A stretch of DNA of 64,000 bases from Homalodisca vitripennis (Eukaryota; Arthropoda; Insecta; Hemiptera; Cicadellidae). The stretch is from positions 1-64,000 of the forward strand of contig NW_025777499.1 in NCBI RefSeq assembly GCF_021130785.1, given 5' to 3'. Below, piece after piece: positions 48,901 through 59,143 of this stretch. Numbering within the stretch: the first letter of the stretch is position 1; each line of letters starts with the position of its first letter. A model generated the notes under the pieces. That model ran no database searches. It was not told the DNA's origin and was given only the letters and a program-made list of their open reading frames with translations. Both the position numbers and the translations under genes were made by a program.

Positions 48901-50665
48901 TAATCTGAAATAATAACAAATGTGTAGTTTTCACAATTAATTTAATACCTTTTTTGTAATTACCGTCTAATTTTATACAAAAACTTCTAAACTTATACAC
49001 TTTTTTGCAGCATTTAAAAATGTGATAGATTAAAAATTTAAGATCTTATACGCAATACAAATGTGATAAAAACAGGGTTGAATCGAAATTTGTAGAAACA
49101 CTCATCATTAGGTTTTTGAAGACAATATATCTCTTATGTACAGTTACAGTAAAGTACGCTAATACATTATTACTTCTAATATACTCCAGTATCCCATTTG
49201 CGTTCTTATCATATTAAAGTAGAAAATATTCCACGTAGGTTTAGTAATTTCTTATCCAAATAAATTATCTCTTTATCGGTTTACATGTAATTCTTTATAA
49301 AATTAAAACGACGACTAACTCGTGTATACATATGAGGCAAACATTATTCAAAATAACACCGGATCAGACTAGAAAAATGTCTATTACTCGACATGTACCA
49401 ACAGTTCACTATGCAATATTCGAAGTGCTTAATTTTTCAGTTCAATAATCTGTACTAACAGTAATATTAATGAACATTGGACCGCTCGCGACGGCCTAGA
49501 GTCTAAATGTTACAACGCAATGGGATCTCCATAGTAGTACTGAGTTTTTATGGAGAGTGATACATTTTTTTTTATTTGAGTATTCAAATATAATGTATGA
49601 TAATATAAAAGATGTTTTCACTATCACAGAATATAGTTAGGTATTTTAGATAATTTACAAGTTGTAAAATTTTTTTGTTGTGGACAATATGTTAGATTTT
49701 ATGGAAATATTAAAGTTGTAAGAAAAGAGTCTGGATTGATTTAGTTCATCTATAACGTATACTGCACATACTCTGCCGGCTTCATCCCTCGTCTAACAGG
49801 GTGCTTACTACTTAGCTCCCAAAAATTGTTGGAACTTATCTACAATTTTTCGGTGCAACCGTAGTAGTAAACATGGGCAGGTATATTTACCTTGGTTTTG
49901 CAAATAGATATGACACTATTTAATGCCATACATGTTTTTTATATTATAAGTTTATATCATCCATACTGTTTTTAGCAAAGAGAAAGCAATTTTTTTTACA
50001 AGATCTTATCTTTTGATTAAACATATAAGGGGTTGGTTTTTAAATTAATAGAATTCCCTTTGAAAGTTTTATTTAATTTATTTGAGACTTCCAAATCAAC
50101 ACACTACAAATATAAACACTTGTATGCAACACTGTATGAACAAGTATCATTGATTAATTAAACCTATTATAAACTATTTTTCTTTAAATAAATTTATTAA
50201 GGAGATATGCTGATATTAGGAAGATTATCTAGAATGGTGCTTAGGTTGAATATAAACGAGTCAACACAATAAAATTAAGCTTTATATTTGTCAAAGAGTG
50301 TTTAATACGCAAGAGACGCGATGTAATAGCTCTCACTGCGCAGGTCAAAGAGTTTTATTAGAGCCCCTCATACTTTGTTTCACTTAAATATCTAACTTCT
50401 ATAACACGTTATTCGCAACGCGAATAGCTTCAATATTAAGCTTTCATTATTTTCCACGTAAAAGATCAAGATTTATGAATATACAAGATTTAATTTCATT
50501 CGTCTATTAAACTTTACCATTACGTTCGCTATCCGAAAGAAGTAAGAAATTTAATATAGATTATAGTTTCATGTTTACTGTATCTCCCTCCTTTCTTTAT
50601 TTTTAGAAACTACTTACACTTTTACACTAAGTATAAATTGAATTAAATAATAATTTTATTGAATA
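45961..50665. other. AT-rich intergenic sequence, no gene supported
   Basis: No recognisable coding or terminal-repeat structure except a small hairpin at 49810-49877. A GC-richer patch at 47460-47900 reads like an old interspersed repeat but cannot be named. Confidence 0.45.
49810..49877. repeat. Small foldback
   Basis: TTACTAC...AAAAATTGT pairs with ACAATTTTT...GTAGTAA around a 12-base loop, with mismatches between the two paired blocks. Confidence 0.5.
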
Positions 50666-50950
50666 GGAAATAGGATTTTTCCGAACATTTGCCATCTTTC
50701 AGTAAAACAAAAAATCAGTAACACTATGTTTCGAGATCTACAATCTGATCCCTTCTTCAGGTAAATAAATAACCTAATACATAATTACAAAACTAGGTTA
50801 AAATATACAAATCATACCAAAACGTTTTTGCACGCCTAATTCAAGAATCACAACCACCATTATGTGTCAACTTCACTAACTCTAAAACATTAGGCGTTAC
50901 TGATTTTTTTTAACTGAACAATGGCAAATGTTCGGAAAAATCCTGTTTCC
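50666..50950. mobile_element. 285-bp foldback element with hammerhead-like motif
   Basis: GGAAATAGGATTTTTCCGAA on the left is mirrored by TTCGGAAAAATCCTGTTTCC on the right. The inverted arms extend about 60-70 bp and include the AAAATCAGTAAC block. No target duplication is evident. A minus-strand hammerhead-like core lies just inside the left arm. The class is unresolved; terminal or subterminal hammerhead motifs are known from Penelope-like elements and other retroelements, but no RT is present here. Confidence 0.72.
50714..50760 (-). ncRNA. Hammerhead-ribozyme-like core (incomplete)
   Basis: The minus strand reads CTGAAGA, then a 6-bp stem-loop (GGGATC/GATCTC with one G-U pair), then GAAAC (GAAA at 50729-50732). 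CUGANGA-stem-GAAA is the hammerhead core order. A 3-bp stem III (ACA/TGT) with a GTT cleavage triplet can be drawn, but the flanks do not give a convincing stem I. Confidence 0.25.
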
Positions 50951-51560
50951 TTCATAATCCTTCCATCGTCAAAAATAAACTTGAAACAAAGAATTTATTG
51001 GATATTTATATTTGTTTCGTTGCTTTAATAAATTTTATCACCCTTAATATCGGACGGGGAGTAGAAAAATAGTAATTTCTGAATCGGCAATAAAAAAAAA
51101 CACCAAATATAATGGTTCAACATTCCAAATAACAATCATCTGATTGTCTGTATTGTTACTTCTGAATTGTGAATGTAATCTTATTACGACTGTTACGCAG
51201 TCTAACTTCTTTTGACGTTTAATCCGATCATAATTGTATCTTAACTTGTTATCTTTGTTAAAATTTGTTTCTCTTCTTTTGACTTTAGAATGTAACATAA
51301 TTATCTACATTATTTGAGATATTCTTATACAACTTGTAATAATTTTAATTTAGTTTTGACGCTTTCGTGCTTAACAATAAACAGCTGGTATTTTATACAT
51401 TTAAACCAAGGCAGAGATCTGAATAATATAAAATCTCTAACATAGTACTCCACCAAAATTTATTGATAAAGTCGCAATTGTTAAGAAACCGCTCATCTTA
51501 TTGAATGCTCCGAAAAACAGTTTAAAATACCTTTAAACCTGCATAAAATGAAATCAACAT

Positions 51561-52425
51561 TTTTTTTTCAGGCAGGAAAAATGCAATTACGCACGCAGGT
51601 GGACAGCCTGTAGTGTGGGACTCCCCTAAAAACGGGTTTACCCACTAAAATACCTCCTTCAATCTTTAGGATTCTAACCTGGGATTGTTTATCACATTAC
51701 TTCAGGCTAGGCCTAAATTTGGCTTAAGCCCGTGGGGCTCGCTCCTTATCCAGCCGCTCGGTCAAGGGATCTGGGCCACTTCGCGGTCCAGATCGGGTTT
51801 ATTTTCTAGGAGGGTGCCCCGGACGAACTGTGACAGACAATCCCAGTTCCCCTCAACCTCCATAATCTTTTCGCAGACTGTATCCACCGAAAAAAACACC
51901 GAGTTTTCTTGTGGCCTCCAGGCGGGGACTTTCCCAACGCGGACAGCGGGAGGTGTGTTCCGCGTCCGTCGGGAACGCCCGGGCAGTAGATACAATTTGG
52001 TGATTCGGTCTTGCCCATCCGGTTCAGATACGACTTGAAATAGCCGTGACCTGTCAGGAACTGCGTAAGGTAGTAGTCCACCTCGCCATGCCGCCTTTCG
52101 ACCCATGGTTGAACCTGCTATGAGTCGCGCAGTCCATCGTCCTCGGGTTTCGAGCTCCCAGCTGTGTTGCCACTGCTGGAAGGTTCGGGCACGCTCTTCG
52201 GATCTTGCTGCGTCCTTGCCGATCTCGCCTTGTCTCTGATAAATCGCCTTCCTCTACCCTGCCAAGAGCTTGACAGTGATGACTCCGGCAACCACCAGGA
52301 CGTCAGGCTCGGATACTGTCCGATAGGCGGAACACACCCGGAGCGCAGCTGGACGCTGAACCCGGGCGAGTCGCAACCTATAAAATTCCTTGGTAAGAGC
52401 GTCCTGCCCACACCTCTGCCCCCAT
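51561..52425 (-). mobile_element. 5'-truncated R1-like LINE with 10-bp target duplication
   Basis: A strongly GC-rich block in AT-rich DNA. AAATCAACAT occurs immediately outside both ends (51551-51560 and 52426-52435). At the minus-strand 3' end a short A tract (T run at 51561-51568) follows the 3' UTR. This is the signature of target-primed reverse transcription. Only the C-terminal part of the second ORF plus the 3' UTR was copied, as in typical 5'-truncated LINEs. Confidence 0.88.
51762..52425 (-). pseudogene. C-terminal end of R1-like reverse transcriptase ORF
   Basis: Minus-strand translation gives HGEVDYYLTQFLTGHGYFKSYL followed by ESPNCIYCPG, the start of the CCHC-like zinc knuckle found at the C-terminus of R1-clade ORF2. 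After a frameshift near 51970 it continues as VFFSVDTVCEKIMEVEGNWD and SQFVRGTLLENK, stopping at 51762. The expected Cys/His pairs after the first CxxC are disrupted by the frameshift. Upstream (52118-52425) GRGRRFIRDKARSARTQQDP precedes HGEVDYYLTQ as in the family. The catalytic RT domain is absent through 5' truncation, so it is non-functional. Confidence 0.8.
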
Positions 52426-52435
52426 AAATCAACAT

Positions 52436-53699
52436 ATTGAATGATATTTAATATTTAATAATTATTATTTTTATTACAATAGTTTTCATTTACAATTATT
52501 TATCACTTAACTACTTGCTTCTACTTGTCTGGTTTTAGAATGATTCAACATTTTAATTATAAAACTATAAATTAATAATAATATAACAATGAACTAACAT
52601 ACAATAAAATTGTGCTGTATAAATCGTGAATTTATTCTAATATTTATTTTCAAAACTTATAATAGTGCAACAAAGCAATTTTTATGAATGGCTTTTACCT
52701 CTTTCTTGTGACAACCAACATAATCCATATTAATGCTCTATGTTATAGTTGAGACAGGAATTTTACACCACGAGTGAGATTTACATGTGATTTATTCTCC
52801 CATCCTTTATGTAGTACGTATCGCAAATGCTTTCTAAATGAATATTTTTGTCCGTGATTTATTAATCTTTATATGAAATAAACCCTCAAAATGCATATAA
52901 TATTGATTGTCTGATTTTTAAAACTGTAATGAAGTTTAAATTATATAAGTTTATTTATATAAATCCTACATTGGGGACGGTAAAATTATATAAGTATAAA
53001 TTATTAATCAAAGTATAGGAACAATGTCTGTACATTAAATTCAAAGGAAGCATTTCCAAAAAATTCAATGGTGAAGCTGAATAAACTGTTATAAGGAAAA
53101 AAGCAGTGTTTACAAGTAAAAGTAAAATTTTTACTGTATTAAACGTTAGTAGTTCAATACGTAGTATCTTAATAATTAATTTAACACTAAAAAATGAGAA
53201 ACAAATCTGTTTATCATTAGAGTTTTTAAACTTCAATATGGCTGTCTTAGTTTCCAAAAATATGAGTTTTAGTCAAAGAAGGTGTTCGTATTTCTTTCAC
53301 TCAGCTGTTGTCAGTGATCAGCTGTTAGTTCCAGTTACTTTACTCTAACCTCACTTTGTGAATAACATGTGTTTTTTTGTGTTTTGTTGAACAATTTAGT
53401 GATTTAGACTAATAGATTTGATTTAGTCATGAAGCAATCAACTAAAAATCAATACTAAGAAGAGTGTTGCAGTCAAAGAAAAGACTGAGCTTGAAGTATA
53501 AAAAATACCGTCAGGAAGTTAAATTGAAAAAGATGAAAAAGGAAGAAAAGATATTAAAAAAAGAAAGGTGTTACCTATGGGGCTGGACTCTTTTGAGTGT
53601 AAAATATATTTACACTAAACACAAAAACAATGATTATGTAAATAGTCTTACTTTTCATGGTATAGTAAACATATGAAGTTTTTTGCCTTTTCTTGTAAG
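52436..53699. other. AT-rich spacer
   Basis: No supported gene. A lysine-rich open frame at 53464-53676 is explained by A-rich composition. Confidence 0.45.
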
Positions 53700-54198
53700 T
53701 TTGTTTTTTCCGTGTTTTTCAACACGTTGTACAACATAACTTCTTTATTTATTGACCTAGAGACCTCATATTTTGTACATATGATCTTCAATACATAGTG
53801 CACAAAGTGTAGTATGGGATCAAGTATATTTTAAATCATACTCCTAAATATAATTTTTTCCATTTATAGAAAATTATAATTTTTTGAAAAAATTAAAATA
53901 AAATGTCACTTACCTATTTTGATAACTACACAAAATTCAATACTACACTTTGTAAGGCTATTTATTAGCTTTAAAACAATATCAAAAAAATTGGAATAGG
54001 TGCAATACAAAAGCAGCTATGTTGTAAAACAAGAATTCTAATTTTCTTGAAAAACCCCCTCCCTTTCCCCTGAAGAGTGGTGGGAGGGGGTTAATAATAT
54101 ATTTTCTTTAAACCCTGTCCTAGAGAGACACTTTAATGAACAAAAAGATTAATTAGTCGCAGAAATTAAAAAACATATGTTTTGGGTACATTGCCCCC
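53700..54198. mobile_element. Right end of an unidentified TTAA-site element (tentative)
   Basis: The segment ends ...ACATTGCCCCC directly against TTAA (54199-54202), where the duplicated block begins; copy 1 has an intact TTAA at the corresponding place (38481-38484). A GGGAGGGGGTT/AACCCCCTCCC inverted pair lies at about 54052-54100. It resembles a TTAA-targeting transposon end, but no left end is found. Confidence 0.3.
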
Positions 54199-54849
54199 TT
54201 AAACATTGTTTACTATTTTGAATTTGTTAAATTTTATAGCGTTTAAATTGTCAAAAGAGTAACTATGATTTTTCAAGTGTTGATTAAACATATTTTCTCA
54301 AGTGTACATTTCCATAATTAAAACTTTACGTCGTCTAAGACCAACTTAACTCTGTATATTATTAAACCGTAAGGTAATTATAATTTTTGATTCATTTTTG
54401 TTTTTGATTGAATAGATCAGTTAAGAAGATAATTTAAACATTTCCGGAAATTCCGTGATGAGAAGTAGACTTCCATACAATGTACCTTACAAGTGCATCT
54501 ACTGCATGTACCAAAATATTTACACTTTATATTTATTCTCTCCCTACGAAATAATAAATTATCAAAACCTCTTAATCCATGACAGTATTATCAACTGAGA
54601 TGAAACGCTTAAGCATTTCTATTAGGTGATATATTTCATTCTTAATAAAAATAAAAATACTTATTAATGTGAGACGTTGGTAAATAATTTAAAACATAGT
54701 AAAGATATTCAATAAATAATATGTTTACGAAAGTATTCATAAAAAGGAAATTCACTCTATTTAGATAGCGAAACATTCATTTAAATTAAATAAAATAAAT
54801 GTGAAAGTGTCAGATTTTCCCTAACTATCAATGCTAGAAACAATTAACT

Positions 54850-54960
54850 CATACCTGTATTTGTTGGTTAAGGCCCTCCAGACTGCTTGCCATGGCGACC
54901 GTCGATACTGTGTTGAAAATTGGGGTTATACTAATAATTAGCTTTTTTCAATCAAGCTCG
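54850..54960 (-). repeat. Partial array unit, copy 2
   Basis: Counterpart of 39128-39250 without the small tandem repeat. Confidence 0.7.
54855..54907 (-). other. Module A, intact splice-like borders
   Basis: Acceptor ATTTTCAACACAG, 53 bp, donor GTATGAG. It reads MASSLEGLNQQIQ or SPWQAVWRALTNKYR in the two open frames. Confidence 0.37.
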
Positions 54961-55674
54961 AAGTTTAAGAGCACAACAAAAATTAGATGATTGATTTTTA
55001 ACAAGCCTCTTGTAGTTGTGAAAAAGCTGCCTGTTGGAGGCTCCACTTTACACCACTATATAACAAAACAATGACTTAGATGAAACGTAATTGGTATCCG
55101 GAGACAATATGTTGTATATCTTTTATAAAATTTAATCCAATATAATCTGTATTAAACTGTAATTCATATACTCCGCACGGAGAACAATGGCCCTTGAAGG
55201 ATTTGTTGGCTTTTGTTTGAAACGAGCCCTCTCAAGCCCACCGCCCTGTTCAGTGATGGACTGTGTTCACAATGTACGTTAAGTTTAAAAACCGCTCTAT
55301 TACATGAAGTTAAACTTATTACATACTTATATCACACATAATCAATAAATGTTTTTATGAGATAAAACATATAATTACCTATTTTAGTAGATTGAAAAAC
55401 ATCATTTAATTTCTCTGTTTTATATACATTTTAATGACTCAAAGTATACAGATAGTAGGTAATTAGGAATATATTCTTCAGAGGCTACAGTAATACCGGC
55501 AGAGTACAGAAACATAACTCCTTTGAACACTATTATAAGTTATTCCTTAGTAGGATAAATTCAAACGAATCTAAGTAAAATACAACATTTTTATTGTACA
55601 CAATTCTGCTTTTAATATCTGACAATCGAGTGTGAACTATCTCACTTCCAATGGTAACAACAATTAAACCATGC

Positions 55675-55727
55675 CTGTATTTATTCGTTAAGTAGCCCCA
55701 GACTACCTGCCATGAGCACCATCGATA
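55675..55727 (-). other. Module A, splice borders lost
   Basis: It has the same acceptor loss and GC donor as 39978-40030, so these changes predate the segmental duplication. Confidence 0.35.
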
Positions 55728-56063
55728 TTGTTATGGTATTTAGCGTTACACTCAAAATGATATTTAGTTTTTCAGTCAAGGGATGTGCACTCGTGTTTGA
55801 TTTGAAATTTCAAAATCCCAATTGGTATCTGTACATAACATTTTTGACGGTTTCAGGGATCATCCAACAGTCTTGTCTAGTCTGGAACCATCTCATCTAT
55901 ACATGAAAATCATATAACAAAATGTTATTAGTTACTTTTAATTCATACATTTATGATTTTTTAATCGTCACTACAAACTAAAAGTATGTTAATATCCAAT
56001 GAAATTCAGCAATTTATTCTTGTGTACAAAGTCCTGAAATATATAAAAAAATATATTTCATAT

Positions 56064-56181
56064 GTTTTGTAGATTTACTCTCCGCTTCCAATAAACACAC
56101 CGGTAAACACAACTCCACCGAAAATATGGAGAAAATTTTAGTTTTTCAGAAAGTCAAACATTTTGCAAGCAGTGTTTCTTT
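56064..56181 (-). other. Module B, donor lost, 1-bp deletion
   Basis: The acceptor TTTATTTTCTTGCAG is intact. Glycine-rich frame GGVVFTGVFIGSG, preceded by a frameshift. Confidence 0.33.
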
Positions 56182-56584
56182 CTGCAAGAAAATAAAGAGT
56201 GACAATGAAATATATACCGTTGCTTAGCAGCTTCTTAGTATTGTTTCAAAATGCTGTTAAAATGATGTGGTTATTATAAGTTTCTATAATGGCGAAGGAA
56301 TATTTCAAAAATAATAATGTATATTATTCACGCTTAATACATCAAGTTATTTACTATTGTTATCTTCACAAACTTCTAAAGTATACTTTACGGTTGTTCG
56401 AACATTAAATAACCGATGCCAGCGGCTTCGGACGCAATTAAAGAAATCAAAGTCCATAGCCTATTTAGTCAAAGCACTTATATTTTACCCTATGATAATC
56501 TTCTATAATAACTTAAGTAAGCATGTTATCAGATATATGTATGTAGTATAAACCAACATATTAGTATTAAAGTCCTATACTATA

Positions 56585-56925
56585 CAGGTTGTTTACTAAA
56601 GGTGTTCCAATATTGTAGTATTTTGTTGTAGACATGAAAATGAGCAAAAATTTTCATATGGAGGTATGTCCTAAAACCATTAGCTTTCCGTCTGTATGTG
56701 ATTTTCACCAAAAGATTTATATCTTTTATACCAGTAAAGATAATGGTTTTTAAACTTTGCAGTTTGTGTTGACCTTTGGTATAACCATTTGAGAAAAAAA
56801 TATGAACAAATTAGCTTTAATAACCCGTTTTTCAAAATGGCAGCCAATCATAAATTTTAATGTTAAATCCCACAAAATCGATACCCAATATGGAAATTGT
56901 ACAAGAATATTAAAATTTGTAAATT
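56585..56925. repeat. CAGGGTGTTT-type repeat, copy 3
   Basis: Counterpart of 40900-41250 with terminus mutated to CAGGTTGTTT. Confidence 0.68.
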
Positions 56926-57703
56926 TTACTCTTATTATGTGACAATTTTGAAGCTTGTTCTAAATTTCTAAATTTTGATATGTTTGAGTTATTATTAATT
57001 GTTCGTATTGGTTTACTTACATTTTCAAAAGATTCGTTGTGTATTTTAATATTAATGACTAATGAGTTGGAATCATCATTATGGTTATCATGGAATATAA
57101 AAAATGGTGACCCTTCATTATTATTTTTATATAATTTTTTTTAAAGCTAATATAGTTTTTCGGGCACTTTTTCATTAAGTTTTGATTCACTAAAATTGTT
57201 GCATCAACCAGGTAATTTAGGTTTTGATACTATGCTAATTATGATAGGTGGTCTTTTGAAAACAATACATGGAATAATTTAAAAAAATAAGTCTGTGAAT
57301 GGAAAATTTTGAAAATTTCTTCGTAATATTATTTCAGTGTAATGGGTCATTTAAGTACATATGGATGTTTCTTTATTTTGAAAAGAAAATGTGTTTTGAA
57401 ATAAAAAATCACAACAGACACTGGATAATCCCTGATATAATGTGACACTTTTATTACCAAAAGCAATTTTCGAAATAAAAAAGCGTATTCTTCTTAGTTA
57501 AAGACGCATCTATGATGTAATATGATGGAGGCCTGAAACACGAAATTTTCTAACTGAAATAGGTTTATATACAAAATTAAATAGTTAAATACAATATATA
57601 TAGCATTATTTGTTCCACGAGGGTATAAGTAGTTTAATTACAATTCTGAAACGTCAGTTCAAATTGTCTGCCTAAATGCCTCGATCTGGAAAATATATAT
57701 ATA

Positions 57704-58045
57704 GAGGGTGTTTCCTAAACGTGTTCCAATATTGTGTTATTTTGTTTTAGACGTGAAAATAAGCAAAAAACTTCATATGGAGGTATGTCCTAAAACTTTT
57801 TGTTTTCCGTCTATCTGTCTGTATGTGATTTTTACCAAAAAAGTTATATCTTTTATACCAGTAAAGACAAAGTTATGAAACTTTGCAGTTGTGTTAGCCT
57901 TTTCTATGCTCATTAGAGAAAAAAATATGAAAAAATTATCTTTACCCGTTTCAAAATAGCAGGCAATCATAAATTTTTATGTTAAATTCCGCAAAATCGA
58001 TACTCAGTATGAAAATTTTACCAGAATATTAAAATGTAGTAAACT
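57704..58045. repeat. CAGGGTGTTT-type repeat, copy 4
   Basis: Counterpart of 42205-42540 with terminus GAGGGTGTTT. Confidence 0.68.
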
Positions 58046-59103
58046 TAATTCTAAATCTAACAGTGGTTTCATTAAAATCGAAAGACAAACAACTGATTAG
58101 TACTACCAAACATAATACCATGTTTTACACATTACACAACAGGAAGTATAGTTTTCTAAACTGTTTTACTCTGAACAGCTGATTTGAAGTCAATGAGCTG
58201 ATTAATGTGAACAACTGTTTACTTAAGCTATTACCTTTTCATAACGATGAAGAAATTATAAATTCACACTTACGACTGAAAAATGACTCCGGTCAAATGT
58301 ATATATTCCAATAATTGTGTAACTTCACTTCCTATGAAATTTACATACGGTTTCACCGATGCGTTTGCATTTTCCCTAACCAAGAAAATATATACGTAGG
58401 TTGGAGATCGACGGATACTTATATAATCGTCCACTTCTGTAGTACAATTTGTCTGGTGCTCTAATTAATTTTGCTTGTTTACTTCGATCAAGAAATTATA
58501 CGTATATATGTAAAATTTAAAAAAACTCCATTGTTGTACATCTTCTTCCAGCTTGTGTGGTGTGAGGTGCTTCCGGTCTAAGTTGAATAAAGTAGAATCC
58601 TTAAAACTATATCAATATAATTTTAAAATAACCGTTTATAATAAGTTATGAGTGAAAAAATTGCTTCCTCATGCATGTTGGGGTTTACCTATTTTTCTTT
58701 AAAGCACACTAAATGGGCCATACACAATCGTAAAGGAAGCCAACCAGTTTCGGGTATCCTTATTTGAAAATATTTACACCTTTGTACATTAAGCTGTGTT
58801 TTATAACAGAATTGAAATAGTATTTCTAATTTGATAGCTTGAACTCGTCACTTGTAAAAGTTTTAGTAAAATTAGTAGGTACATCTTTTCCCTTCAAGCC
58901 TGAATCCCACAACTGATCAAGCACTGTATATTTAATATTATGTACTCTTTATTTGTAAAAATCTTCCTCTTTGGAGGACTTCATCTTAAAGTGTATACAG
59001 CTATTTAATGTTGTTTAAGTTTAGATTATGTTTTGAATAGGATTATTATTTTTCGAATTTAACACAATCCAGTTCAGGCAGAGAAACTAATGAGAGCTTT
59101 CTC

Positions 59104-59104
<1 letters not shown>

Positions 59105-59143
<39 letters not shown>
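59105..59143. repeat. (AAT)n tail of the LINE
   Basis: Thirteen AAT units; on the minus strand it is the (ATT)n 3' tail of the element at 59107-62248. Confidence 0.93.

Larger units (their letters stand above)
55670..57300 (-). repeat. 1.44-kb array unit U1, copy 2
   Basis: Counterpart of 39973-41480; contains module A (55675-55727), module B (56064-56181) and a CAGGGTGTTT-type repeat. Confidence 0.75.

Noticed and set aside
53464..53676. Lysine-rich small protein
   Set aside because: A-rich stretch gives AAA/AAG codons by composition; no homology or gene context.
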